Shown: piece by piece, positions 42,008 to 52,100 of the stretch
Numbering within the stretch: position 1 is the first letter of the stretch
Layout: every line of letters starts with the position of its first letter
Assembly (NCBI RefSeq): GCF_019721995.1
Contig: NZ_BLYC01000002.1
Coordinates: 62,001-126,000 of the forward strand
Length of the DNA: 64,000 nucleotides
Reading direction: 5' to 3'
DNA from: Bathymodiolus japonicus methanotrophic gill symbiont
GTDB taxonomy: Bacteria; Pseudomonadota; Gammaproteobacteria; Methylococcales; Methylomonadaceae
Made by a program: the position numbers and the translations under genes
The notes under the pieces: generated by a model
What the model saw: only the letters and a program-made list of their open reading frames with translations
The model's database searches: none
Told to the model about the DNA's origin: nothing

Positions 42008-43198
42008 CTACTCCTTGCTTTCTGCAACTACACGCACAGCCATACCCTGTACCGGTGTGCTGAGATTACTGGAAATTATTCTGCTATTTTCAGCAAGCTG
42101 ATAGGCAGCTATAAAAATCAGACCATTTTCTTGCCAGACTGGGGTGACTGTTTTGATATCCAGTGTATTTTGCTCTGTGACTACCCAGATAGTCTGAGCA
42201 CTGTGTATAACAGTTTCCGGAATGGGCAAGACATTTTTGAGTGTGTGCCCGATTATTTCCAGATGTACAAAAGCGCCTAAAATTAGCGTGGGTAGTTCTT
42301 TGTTTTCCTTGCGGCGAGACAGAGGATCCTGAATTTCGATAATTAATTCAGCCATGCGCCCCGAGGCTTCAAGCTCAACTTTTAGACGCTTGACTATGCC
42401 AGTTCGATACATCTGTTTCCCCCAGGCGCTAGGGAAGTAGATTTTGACTTCTGCTCCGGTGTCGCTATTAATATTGGGAATATCAATTTTATTCAGCTTG
42501 TCTACGCGCAATGTCGCCAAGATCCAGAAGCTATCAGTTCCAGTCAGTTTAATCAGTGGTGTGCCGGTAGAAAAAACCGATACCCAGGAACCAATATGGG
42601 CATTGGTTTCTAGTACGATGGCATTGAACGGGCTGCTGGTTCTGGTGCGCTTTAAATCCAGGCGCGCCTGAGTCAGGGCTGCTTCTGCTGCAGTAATTGC
42701 TGTTTTAGCCAGCGCCAGGTGCGGCTTACGCAATACCAGATCCTGACTCTGCTTATCCAGGTTTGCGTTTAATAATTTAAATTCACGTTTAGCAATAGCC
42801 TGTCGTCCAAGTTCCAGGGTTAAGTCAAATTTAGCTTTGGCCAGCTCATTTTCTTTTTGTTTAATAGCGAGCTGATAGTCGGTAGGATCTAATTGCACGA
42901 TTTGCTCCCCTTTGGCTAAAAAACCACCAGGTACAAAGCTCGGGCTTACCGATATTATCAAGCCATTAATGCGCGAGGTTAAATTGACTTGTTGTGCAGG
43001 AATCACCGTGCCCATTGCGGTAACAGTGGTGGGGTAATCAATTTTATTAACCTGAATGGTATTAACCAGTGGTGCGACGGCTTGGATTGTGCCACGGGTT
43101 GCTCTGGGTTTATTACTCAGCCAATAATATGACAAACTTAATGACAGGCCTAAAATTAAAATTGCCGGTAGCCAGCTTAACAGGCGTTTAGCCATCAT
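42008..43198 (-). CDS. RND efflux periplasmic adaptor (membrane fusion protein)
   Basis: 396 residues. It has one N-terminal membrane anchor (LLSWLPAILILGLSLSLSYYW), then the lipoyl-like half LINGLIISVSPSFVPGGFLAKGEQIVQLDPTDYQLA, an alpha-hairpin rich in Ala, Lys and Gln (residues ~110-175), and the second lipoyl half NAIVLETNAHIGSWVSVFSTGTPLIKL. It bridges the RND permease and the outer-membrane channel. It overlaps the upstream outer-membrane gene by 11 bp, which indicates translational coupling. Confidence 0.93.
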   Translation of the reverse strand: MMAKRLLSWLPAILILGLSLSLSYYWLSNKPRATRGTIQAVAPLVNTIQVNKIDYPTTVTAMGTVIPAQQVNLTSRINGLIISVSPSFVPGGFLAKGEQIVQLDPTDYQLAIKQKENELAKAKFDLTLELGRQAIAKREFKLLNANLDKQSQDLVLRKPHLALAKTAITAAEAALTQARLDLKRTRTSSPFNAIVLETNAHIGSWVSVFSTGTPLIKLTGTDSFWILATLRVDKLNKIDIPNINSDTGAEVKIYFPSAWGKQMYRTGIVKRLKVELEASGRMAELIIEIQDPLSRRKENKELPTLILGAFVHLEIIGHTLKNVLPIPETVIHSAQTIWVVTEQNTLDIKTVTPVWQENGLIFIAAYQLAENSRIISSNLSTPVQGMAVRVVAESKE

Positions 43199-44582
43199 AA
43201 GGTTCCTTGTTTCTTGCTGCAGTGTCCTGATAATCGGGTAATGGCCAGCTTCCGGCTAAAGAGCGGTATAGCTGGATGCGGTATTCTATCAGTTGGCGAT
43301 GGGCAGAGATACGGCTACGCTCAAGTGTTTGTTGATTAATCTGCGTGGTTAATACGCGTAAGAAATCGATTGCACCATACATATAGCGTAAGCGAATCTG
43401 ATCGTTCGCCTTTTGCGAGAAACTGTACTGTCTATTCAGGCTATTAATCAGCTTGTGCTGTTGATACTCCTGAGCCAGCGCATCTTCAACTTCTTTGGTT
43501 GCCTGCTGAATGGTGGCTGCATATATATTAAGCGATTCAGCGGCAACTGCTCTGTTTCTTTCGACTTCTGCAACGCGGCGAACACCATCAACAATGGGCA
43601 AGATCAGGTTTCCTGCCAGTGTTGCAATCCAGTTATTAAATAAGGACTGTAAATTCGGCGCAGTAGTGTCGATACTGGCAGACAGGCTTAACTTAGGAAA
43701 ACGGTCGGCTATAGCCGAAGCAGTGCGCTGATCAGCCGCTTGTACGCGGAAATAAGCCAGGCGTAAATCCGGCCGGCGCTGAATAAGCTCACTCCCTAGT
43801 CCGGTTTTTGGATGAGGTGGGAGCTCGGGTAATTGCTGATTATTCGCGAGTACAATCATTCCGGGAGTATTGCCGGTTAGTATGGCTAATTGATGTTGCA
43901 ATACTTTTATTGTTGCCAGTACATTATTCTGATCGCCTTTAGTCGCTTCTAGCGTTTGTTGTTGCTGGAATAAGTCGGCAGCAGTCGCTTGTGCACCGGC
44001 AAATCGGTAACGAGTGATTTCTACATTATCCTGATTGGTTTTGATCTGCTGCTTAAGCAGGTGTAATTGGCTACGCTGCGCGATTAACCGATACCAGGCA
44101 AGAGCGACTTCAGATGAAAGAGTGATTGCTGCGGTATTCAGGTTTTCTTCAGCAACACGTACATCCAGCTCACCAGCATGTTTTTGCGCACGTAAGCGAC
44201 CCCATAAATCTACTTCATAGCTGGCATTTAGACCTAAAGCAAAATGGCTACTATCGCTGAGATTGGAGTAGGTCTGCGCACCACCAAACGCTGCACCTAT
44301 GCTGGGAATAAGATCTGCGCTGGCTTTTATGGCGATGGCTTCTGACTGCTGCAGACGGTTAAAGGTGGATAATAAGCTAAAGTTATTATTTAACGCTTGC
44401 TTGATAAGTTGATTCAGTTGCGGGTCGTTAAACGCCAGCCACCAGTTTTCTTGCAGAGGAGATAACCCTGACTGAGAAAACTCTTCAGGGACATTGACTG
44501 GAGTAGGTATCTCTTTAATCGGTACGGCGCAGGCTTGAATAAGAATTAATACAATACAGCTCAATAAGTATTTGATATTCAT
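43188..44582 (-). CDS. Outer-membrane efflux lipoprotein (TolC/NodT family)
   Basis: 464 residues. The lipoprotein signal peptide MNIKYLLSCIVLILIQAC has the lipobox LIQAC. The family motifs are visible: LSPLQENWWLAFNDPQLNQLI, then two OEP repeats with the coiled-coil pattern (EVALAWYRLIAQRSQL; NIYAATIQQATKEVEDAL). It forms the outer-membrane duct of the pump and is the first gene of the three. No regulator gene is adjacent, and I see no clear operator upstream. Confidence 0.93.
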   Translation of the reverse strand: MNIKYLLSCIVLILIQACAVPIKEIPTPVNVPEEFSQSGLSPLQENWWLAFNDPQLNQLIKQALNNNFSLLSTFNRLQQSEAIAIKASADLIPSIGAAFGGAQTYSNLSDSSHFALGLNASYEVDLWGRLRAQKHAGELDVRVAEENLNTAAITLSSEVALAWYRLIAQRSQLHLLKQQIKTNQDNVEITRYRFAGAQATAADLFQQQQTLEATKGDQNNVLATIKVLQHQLAILTGNTPGMIVLANNQQLPELPPHPKTGLGSELIQRRPDLRLAYFRVQAADQRTASAIADRFPKLSLSASIDTTAPNLQSLFNNWIATLAGNLILPIVDGVRRVAEVERNRAVAAESLNIYAATIQQATKEVEDALAQEYQQHKLINSLNRQYSFSQKANDQIRLRYMYGAIDFLRVLTTQINQQTLERSRISAHRQLIEYRIQLYRSLAGSWPLPDYQDTAARNKEPYDG

Positions 44583-44941
44583 GTATTGTAGCGCGTTGCT
44601 GATTATAAGGATTGTAATTTGAAGATAAGATGAATAGTAACGGCTGAGGCGCTTTTTTTATAGCTTACTGATCTTCTTGCTAAAAGACTAAGGGAGCTGG
44701 AAATAGATAATTGTCCGATATTGGGCAGGACTTTTATTCGTATTCAAGGTGTAGTAACAAGCTACGTAAAGTTATTACAACGCAGAATACGGATAAAAAG
44801 ACCAGCAGATTTTGGATGATGCGTGTTTCCATTTCCCTAAGGCGCAAGGGAGGCTAAAAATTAGCTAGTGATATTAATGCCATAAAATATCGACTTTACG
44901 GCATAGGGTTAGACAGCCACGTAAATATAAATTTATAAGGC
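44583..44941. other. Non-coding region upstream of the efflux operon, with an imperfect hairpin
   Basis: Arms 44731-44758 (CTTTTATTCGTATTC..GTAGTAAC) and 44771-44800 (GTTATTAC..GAATACGGATAAAAAG) pair over about 28 nt with mismatches around a short loop. This looks like an isolated palindromic repeat. No gene is seen. Confidence 0.5.
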
Positions 44942-45067
44942 CTAATAGGGAGCGCAGGATTCTTCTGCCATAATTTCTATAACATCTTCACTTAAGCGCA
45001 TTGTAATAGGTTCTTTTAAGCTTGGATGTATATGGGTTTTTACGCGACTGCATTTGGAAAATGCCAT
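44942..45067 (-). CDS. Small hypothetical protein (41 residues)
   Basis: Frame MAFSKCSRVKTHIHPSLK then EPITMRLSEDVIEIMAEESCAPY. The stretch KEPITMRLSEDVIEI looks like the beta-strand and first helix of ribbon-helix-helix proteins such as BrnA-type antitoxins, but the rest of that fold is missing. The ribosome-binding site is weak (AAAAGCA). It may be a remnant of a DNA-binding antitoxin or a chance frame. Confidence 0.3.
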   Translation of the reverse strand: MAFSKCSRVKTHIHPSLKEPITMRLSEDVIEIMAEESCAPY

Positions 45068-45207
45068 GTTGCTTTTTATTGATAGCGGCTTTAGCATAAT
45101 CCCGTTCGAACTTTATCATATTCACATTGTAAGTATGGCCAATCAGAAGTCAAGCAAATGTAGCACTTATGACTTTACTTCTGTTTTCCAGGTACCTCAG
45201 TATTTAT

Positions 45208-45236
45208 AAAAAAACCACCGATTAAGGTGGTTTTCT
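45208..45236 (-). terminator. Rho-independent terminator for the 45.3-kb small gene
   Basis: On the reverse strand AACCACC-TTAATC-GGTGGTT is followed by a run of T. It lies 11 bp after the stop of the small gene at 45247. Confidence 0.75.
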
Positions 45237-45246
45237 TGAGTTTGGC

Positions 45247-45423
45247 TTACTTGGAGAGTTGGGGTATCTTCGGGTAATCGGAAGCTGTATTTGCGCGTCC
45301 CATCTCCAGTCTCGCTAGCTCTGCTTGCAACCGAGCTACTTTATCAGTTAGCGCTGGGTCACTTTTGAGATTTACTAGCAATAAGGCAATCTCAGTTTTC
45401 AATTTTCTATGTAATCTACTCAT
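45247..45423 (-). CDS. Small coiled-coil hypothetical protein (58 residues)
   Basis: MSRLHRKLKTEIALLLVNLK..KVARLQAELARLEMGRANTASDYPKIPQLSK. Heptad-like Leu spacing in LTDKVARLQAELARLEMG suggests a short coiled coil. A strong AGGAGG lies 7 nt before ATG 45423; the ATG at 45429 directly abuts it, so 45423 is the better start. A terminator follows. I do not recognise the family. ISa copy 4 is inserted 26 bp upstream of this start, which may have cut its promoter. Confidence 0.65.
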   Translation of the reverse strand: MSRLHRKLKTEIALLLVNLKSDPALTDKVARLQAELARLEMGRANTASDYPKIPQLSK

Positions 45424-45594
45424 TTTCATACCTCCTAAAGATGCTTATACTCGATGTTCAAGTTTTTCCATCCCATTGCCATCAAACTCTTACCTTCACC
45501 CAGCAGAACAATACTTTAATGATGGTGTTGGCTCTAAGCGCCCTAAATCTCTGCCAATCATATGTTTTCCTGATGGCATCAGTTGAAACACATC

Positions 45595-45889
45595 CGCTGA
45601 AAATCAGGGAAACGTAGCCTAAGCGAAGTGAAGATTTTTAGTCCGCGATAGCCGTAGGGCCGTTGTTTTGTCGGAGTCTGAGCGTTAGCGAAGGTGGAGA
45701 CAAAATAAAAGGCCATCCGACACGGCGTCAAGTCATTTGGAGCCTATGTTCCGACCCCTTGTTGGGTCGGGACGAGGTGACGAGGACGAATCGGGGCCGC
45801 CGGAGGCATAAGTGGTCGCGTTAAGTTTTTGCTGCTTGCTTGGGCTGGGATGCCCAAAACAAGCTTTCGCAAAAATAGCGACTCCCCGA
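45595..45889 (+). mobile_element. CGCTG element, type L1R2 (295 bp)
   Basis: Between AACACATC and CTTTATTAATTC, contiguous in ISa copy 1. The R2 end carries GA. This is the position that bears a lone GA in ISa copy 3. Confidence 0.93.
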
Positions 45890-47199
45890 CTTTATTAATT
45901 CACCTAACTCTTTCAGCTTATCACCAGGATCTGGAAACTCTAGCAATGACGTGATGAACTCAAGCAGTACATCCATTTGAGACTTGCGCTGTAAGCTTCC
46001 TACGGTATACGCAGGTAGTTTGCTTTCAATGCGGGCTATTTGCTCTGGGTGAAGGAGAAGGCAATGGTCAAACAAAAGACTCAGAATCAGGCCACGGCTT
46101 GATCCCTCTTCATCTAATTGTTTGGCCTCACGCCCCCCATCCTTCATTAAAGCTTCCAGTCCTCAAAGAAAACCTCAATCAGCCATCTCAACGTATAGGC
46201 TTGAATAATATCTTGTGTGCGCCAAGTCAGGTCTGTCGCCACTAAATAGCGATAGTCGTTTTCACCGTCATATTTTAAGGCAATGACAAAGCGTTTTTTA
46301 CTGTGAGAACTCACCTTCAATCGTGCACTGCTGACAGTCACTTTAATCTCTTTGCCGCCACGTACACGTATTATCTGATCAATGCCTTTGTTAATCGAAT
46401 TAAAGTAGCTCTCGACTGACCTTATTCTACCTCTATATTCAATATTTTGGTTTTTACGTAATTGGCTAATCACCTGCGAGCCTCCAGATTCTTTAGCAGC
46501 TTCGTCCATAAAGGCTTTTTCACCATAAAGCGCATCAGCCAGTACGCCTTTAATTTTAATCAGGCTATGCGCAACTTTAAACTCTTTTAATAAGCCTAAT
46601 GCAATCTCTGTTTTGGTCGGGTAGGCACTGTCACGTTCAGGCTTAATAGGCCGATCTTTTTTTGCTATACCGCTCTTTTTCAACCGTTTATCTTCTTTAT
46701 CCCACTGCTTTAAGGCTGGATCCGGCATATAAAAGAAAAAACCGACAGGCACTGTAATGGATGAGGTAACTAGCAGCAATAATACTATCGTTTGTCCATT
46801 AACATACCCGCCGGAGCCTTTGTGTTTCTGCTTGTAAACCTTATAAATACGTTTTGTAGACTTAGATCGTGCTCGGTCTGATTCATCAAAGGCCAACACA
46901 CCTTCAGTAATGCCATAACGTTTTAAAATTAAGACCACACTCACCCGTAGCAACCAGTCCCAGGGTATACTTGCTTTACGAAACACCTAGGATAATGCGG
47001 CTACTTTGCAATCTCCAAGGCTTGCTCGCTCAAACTTAGCCCAGCAAACAGAGTTCATTAGCAGTATGCACGTTAAACAAGTGCCCAACCAAGCGGCTTG
47101 AATCCGTGTCAAAGCGGCTCCGGGTTTTAGCTGATTGAGCGCATCATTTAAATCGTCAATATAGCTTTGGATAAAGGTGGCTGGGGCATTCATTAACAT
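45890..47199 (-). pseudogene. ISa transposase, nonsense and frameshift
   Basis: Starts MLMNAPATFIQSYIDDLND at 47199. TGG to TAG follows ..KVAALS at about 46987, and extra bases near 46134-46147 (CCCCCCAT, CATTAAAG) shift the frame after ..EDWKL. The C-terminal codons are separated by the L1R2 element. Catalytic motifs AFDESD, ADALYGE and YTLRWLIEVFFEDWK remain. It is inactive. Confidence 0.88.
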
Positions 47200-47254
47200 G
47201 GGATTACGCCGATAAAATTACAACAACCTCAGAATACCTGATTTTACCTTCTCA

Positions 47255-47514
47255 CGCTGTCAGCCACGGACGGGCTGATAGTCTCCAGAAGGCGCAGGGA
47301 AATTTGCCAATCCGAAGTGCGCGATAGCGCGCGAGGGAGGCTAAAATTTTATCCCGAATAGCCGTAGAGCCATTTGTGGTAGCCATGACTGAGCTGCTTT
47401 GTGCTCAGTCTGTGGCGGACGCAGGGCGGCTGGAGCATCTCCTATTCGCTGCGTAGGTGAACGAATTACGGCGACAGGAGTCCCGGAATTTCGTGAGGTA
47501 GCATGGCGCGCCTG
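47255..47514 (+). mobile_element. CGCTG element, type L2R1 (260 bp)
   Basis: Inserted between ACCTTCTCA and ATATCAAAAA just inside the ISa end; these are contiguous in copies 2 and 3. No duplication. Confidence 0.93.
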
Positions 47515-47671
47515 ATATCAAAAATTTGAACATCGAGTTATAGTCTATAAGAACTTGAAGGTGAAAACTGCGAGTTAGTTCAAATTTTGGCAATTAAAGA
47601 TTATTTTGCCCAAAGTTTTGCCCAGATCTTTGTATTCTCCTGTAATGTTATTGTTCTCTACTTGAGCTGAA

Positions 47672-48532
47672 TTAAGCCCTGGTTTGGCCAATTTTATCGC
47701 CCAGCCGCACGGTTTTTCCCGCCACAAATGTATCTGCCCAGTTCATTACACCTTTGCCGTATAGAACAATAATGGTTGAGCCCATATTAAAGCGCCCCAT
47801 TTCTTCGCCACGTTTTAATTGCGGTGCGTTGTCACTATATTGCCAGGTCTGAACTTGTGTGGCCGAGGGTGGAGTTACTTCGCCATGCCACACGGTTTCA
47901 ATGCTGGCAACGAAAATGGCACCGACTAGTACTAATGCCATCGGACCAATTTCGGTATCAAATATAGCAACAACGCGCTCATTTCTGGCAAATAAGCGCG
48001 GTACTGAATGGGCAGTTGCGGCATTGACACTGAATAAGCGGCCAGGCACATGAATCATCTCCCTTAGAGTGCCATCTAATGGCATATGCAGGCGGTGATA
48101 GTCTTTGGGGGATAAGTAAATGGTAGCAAATTTACCATTTTTAAAGGGTGCAGCGCGCGCCCCATCCCCTCCTAATAAATCAATTGCGGTATAGCTCTTG
48201 CCTTTAGCCTGAATAATATTACCGTCAGTAATGTCCCCCGCCTGACTGACCGTACCATCGGCGGGACAGGCAATATCGCCAGTATTGTTGGCAATAGTAC
48301 GAGCCCCTGCTTTTAACTCACGGGTGAAAAACTGGTTAAAGCTGGCATAACTATGGATATCAGCATTAATGGCCTCATCCATATTGACGCCATAATGGCG
48401 AACAATCTGCTGGATAAACAGGTTTTTCCAGGTTTTGTTTTCGCTAAAGGTCAGTTTGCGCATTAATCTGGATAAGGGGTGGTGCGGCAAAATATACTGG
48501 GGCAGGGTGGTCAGACTTTCTTTAAAGGTCAT
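47672..48532 (-). CDS. psd: Phosphatidylserine decarboxylase proenzyme
   Basis: 286 residues, the short bacterial type. It makes phosphatidylethanolamine at the inner membrane. The self-cleavage motif is GRFNMGSTIIVLYGKG near residue 250, where Met replaces the usual Leu before Gly-Ser; the Ser becomes the pyruvoyl group. Upstream motifs RLHMPLDGTLREMIHVPG and FSVNAATAHSVPRLFARNERVV carry the catalytic His. The start MTFKESLTTLPQYILPHHPLSRL is typical of the family. It is a single gene, with ISa copy 4 about 130 bp downstream. Confidence 0.95.
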   Translation of the reverse strand: MTFKESLTTLPQYILPHHPLSRLMRKLTFSENKTWKNLFIQQIVRHYGVNMDEAINADIHSYASFNQFFTRELKAGARTIANNTGDIACPADGTVSQAGDITDGNIIQAKGKSYTAIDLLGGDGARAAPFKNGKFATIYLSPKDYHRLHMPLDGTLREMIHVPGRLFSVNAATAHSVPRLFARNERVVAIFDTEIGPMALVLVGAIFVASIETVWHGEVTPPSATQVQTWQYSDNAPQLKRGEEMGRFNMGSTIIVLYGKGVMNWADTFVAGKTVRLGDKIGQTRA

Positions 48533-48612
48533 GATGATTGAATAAAATGTTTAGTTTATAGCTGGGTATAATGCATTCGAGCAAGCCATGCATTGTATGC
48601 AATAACCTGTCT

Positions 48613-48677
48613 ATAGGGCGCGGCTTCAGCCCGCCACTGTCAGAGCTTAATTATAGGCGGGCTGAAGCCACGCCCTA
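48613..48677. repeat. Palindromic intergenic repeat
   Basis: TAGGGCGCGGCTTCAGCCCGCC pairs with GGCGGGCTGAAGCCACGCCCTA around a 21-nt spacer. It is between psd and queF, and a REP-like or terminator role is possible. Confidence 0.7.
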
Positions 48678-48706
48678 CTACGTTTGGTTTTGAAGTATCA
48701 AGGTGA

Positions 48707-49096
48707 CTAAGGTAGTTGCACTAGTTCGGGTGCTTGCCACTCAGGATTACGATGCTCGACAATAATAGAAGTATAGACCCCCCCGCGTACATTAAAGTCG
48801 GCGCGCACGCGCATAAAATTAGGCTGTAATATTTTTACTATATCGTCCAGAATTTCATTTGTTACCGCTTCATGAAAAGCGCCGCGATCACGAAATGTCC
48901 AGAGATACAGCTTTAGGGCTTTTAATTCTATACATAATTTATCAGGCACATATTCAATGGTGATTTCGGCAAAATCAGGCTGGCCTGTTAAGGGGCAAAG
49001 GCAGGTGAACTCGGGCGTATCTATGCGAATAGTGAAGTCCCGACCGGGCTGAGGGTTCTCGAATGCCTGTAAATCTTTACTGGGTTTTGTTGCCAT
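48707..49096 (-). CDS. queF: NADPH-dependent 7-cyano-7-deazaguanine reductase
   Basis: 129 residues from ATG 49096 ([15 protein letters not shown]), the length of unimodular QueF. The longer frame to 49177 lacks support and would overlap the smc promoter region. QueF reduces preQ0 to preQ1 in queuosine synthesis. The catalytic Cys is in [21 protein letters not shown], and the substrate motif [20 protein letters not shown] is a close match to the family. It is divergent from smc, about 97 bp apart. Confidence 0.95.
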   Translation of the reverse strand: MATKPSKDLQAFENPQPGRDFTIRIDTPEFTCLCPLTGQPDFAEITIEYVPDKLCIELKALKLYLWTFRDRGAFHEAVTNEILDDIVKILQPNFMRVRADFNVRGGVYTSIIVEHRNPEWQAPELVQLP

Positions 49097-49192
49097 AGTG
49101 AATTGTGCCGTTAAGTATGATTTAGCCTGATACATTACGTTGCATAAAGTATAATGGCTGATTATTTTTAAAAACATGGTATTTTACCAGTA

Positions 49193-52100
49193 ATGAAGCT
49201 GGAAAAAATTAAACTTTCAGGTTTTAAATCATTTGTCGATGCGACCACGATTCCGATTACAGGGAATTTAATTAGTATCGTTGGGCCAAATGGTTGCGGA
49301 AAATCAAATATCATCGATGCCGTGCGTTGGGTTATGGGCGAAAGTTCAGCAAAACACTTGCGCGGTGGCAGTATGGCGGATGTGATTTTTAATGGCTCTT
49401 CCGGTCGTAAGCCTGTGAGTACCGCTTCGGTAGAGCTGATTTTTGATAATTCTGAAGGCCGTGCAGGTGGTGAGTTTGCTAAATATAATACTATTGCCAT
49501 TAAGCGTCAGGTTAGTCGGGATGGACAGTCGATCTATATGTTTAATGGCACAAAATGCCGGCGCAAAGATATTACCGATTTGTTTTTAGGTACAGGTCTG
49601 GGCGCACGTAGTTATGCGATTATTGAGCAGGGTACCATTTCCCGTGTGGTAGAAGCTAAGCCGGATGAATTACGGATTCATATCGAAGAAGCAGCAGGGG
49701 TTACCAAGTATAAAGAGCGACGCAATGAAACCGAAATGCGCATGCGCCATACGCGTGAGAACCTGGAGCGTCTGGATGATGTGCGAGATGAAGTGGAAAA
49801 GCAGCTCAATCATTTACATAAACAAGCTGAAAAAGCTGAAAAATATACTACGCTAAAAATCCAGGAGCGTCAGCTAAAGCTGGAATTGCTAGCCATGCGC
49901 TGGCGCGCACATCAGCAAATGGCAGAACAGCTGGAAGTTAAGCTGCAGGATGCCGCAGAGGCGCATAACCAGTTGTTTATGGAGCGTAAAGAGTTAGAAC
50001 AGACGCTAGAGCAAAAAAGGCTTGCGTATAAAACCCAGCAACAAGCGGTGGATAAGCAGCAAGGCGAATACTATCATGTGGTTGCCGAAGTGAGTCGGCT
50101 GGATCAGATTATCAAGCATAATGAACAATCGCATGAAGAGGCCGAATTAGAGCTGGCGCGTTTGCGTGAGCAGGCCGAGCATTTAAATGTGACCTTAGAT
50201 GAAGACCTGCGGCAATTAGATGAGATCAAAGAGTCCTTGTTGGAAGCCGAAGAGTCCTTGCTGGTTGCGCAGGAAAGAGAAGATGAGTTGCTGGAAATTC
50301 AGAGTGTCGCACAGGAGCAGCGTTTAGCCTGGCAGCAGGAATGGGAAGCCTATAAAAATCAATATGCGAATTATCGCGAGCAGGCAGAAGTAAAACGCAT
50401 GTTGATTGCACAACTGGAAAATCAGACCTTTCAAATGCAGAGTCGCCTACAGCGCTTGCAGGGCGAGCATGATGAATTGAATGAAAAAGGCGTGCAAGAA
50501 GAGATTGAAACTTTGGATCAGTCGATTCAGTTGATTGAAGAACAACGTGACCAGACACAGATTGAGCTGGATACGGTACATTTATCCATTACCGAATTAA
50601 GAAAGCAAATAAAACAATATCACGAGGTGCTGCACAGCGATCGTTCGGAACTGCAAACCATAAAAGGTAAAGTTACCTCGCTGGAAATGCTGCAGCAACA
50701 TGCGATGGGTAAGGATAATCAGAAGCTAACGCACTGGCTGGATCGGATGACATTAACTGAAAACCAGCGCCTGGCCGAGTTTATTGATGTAGAAGCAGGC
50801 TGGGATGGTGCTGTAGAAACGGTATTAGGCACATACCTGGAGGCGGTATGTATTGATAATGCCGATAGTGTGATTGCAGAACTTTCCTCATTAAGCGATG
50901 AGTCAATCACCTTGTTTGAAACCCAGCACTCTCTAACGGCTGAACCTGTTAACGGTTTAGTGCGACTTATCGACAAGATTAAAACACCGTGGAATTTGCA
51001 TGGCCTATTAACTGGTATTTATTGTGCCGAAAGCTCCGAGCAGGCCAGGGAGATAATGAGCAAGTTAAAACCCTATGAATCAGTAATAACGACCCAGGGT
51101 ACCTGGATGGGGTATGGCTGGGTCAGGGTGACTCATGACCATGATGCAAAGTCAGGTGTTTTGCAGAGGGAGAAAGAATTACGTTTATTGAAAGAAGAGC
51201 AGATTGAGCTGCAGGCACGCGTGGTTGTGACAGAAGAACAGCTGGAAACTGCGGAAGAATTTTTAAAACAGTCCGAAAGGCAACGTGAAGATAGTCAGCA
51301 AAAATATAAACAGGTAAGTATCGAGCTGGCACAAAAAAATGCCGATTTCAGCGCGCATTCTGCACGAGTAGAACAGCAGCAGCAACGCCTGGCTCAAGTA
51401 ATGAATGAAATGGCGGATATTAATCGGGAGTTACTCGATAATACCGAAGCGCGCGAAGAAGCGGTGATGATTAAAGAGCAGGCCGAAGAAGCCATGCTGG
51501 CGCTGGAAGAAACCAGGCTGGAGTTAGAGCAAAATAGTGACAGCCTGCAGACACAAAGTGAGCAAAGCGATAAGCTGGTCAATGAAAGCCGTCAGCAAGT
51601 ACATGCCTTACAGGTTAATATAGCTAGTTTGAAATCATCTGACGCGCTAACAACCAAGCAGATTGAGCGCTTGCATCAACAATATCAGCATGCCCGTGAG
51701 CGTATCGCTGAGCTGGATAAGAAATTACATTCAACTCTGGAACCGATGGATGATGAGCGTTATCAACTGGAAACTCTGCAGCAGAATAAAGATAAATTTG
51801 AACAGGATTTAAAGCAAGTTCGGGATCAGCAGCAAGCGTTAGAGGCTGAAATTACCGAATCTGCAGAGCAGTATGCCGCTGTGCAGCAACATTTAGAAAA
51901 GAAAAAGGAATTGCTCGATAGCATCCGCTTTGAGCAGCAGGAAAGTCAGGTACGGCAACAAACTGTGACCGAGCAACTTGATGAGCTGGAGGCTGATGCG
52001 GAGAAAATCATCCAGACTATCGCGGCGCATGCGGATGAATCAGCGTGGAAAATTAAAGTCGATGACCTAGCACGGCAGATAGAGCGCCTGGGCACAATCA

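Larger units (their letters stand above)
45449..47538 (-). mobile_element. ISa copy 4, both ends present, two CGCTG elements inside
   Basis: Ends ACTCGATGTTCAAGTTTTT and AACATCGAGT, flanked by TAT at 45446-45448 and 47539-47541. Without the two inserts (295 and 260 bp) it is about 1535 bp, which I take as the natural ISa length. Confidence 0.92.

Noticed and set aside
49097-49177. Longer QueF starting at 49177
   Set aside because: The extra 27 residues do not resemble QueF, and the ATG at 49096 gives the normal 129-residue protein.
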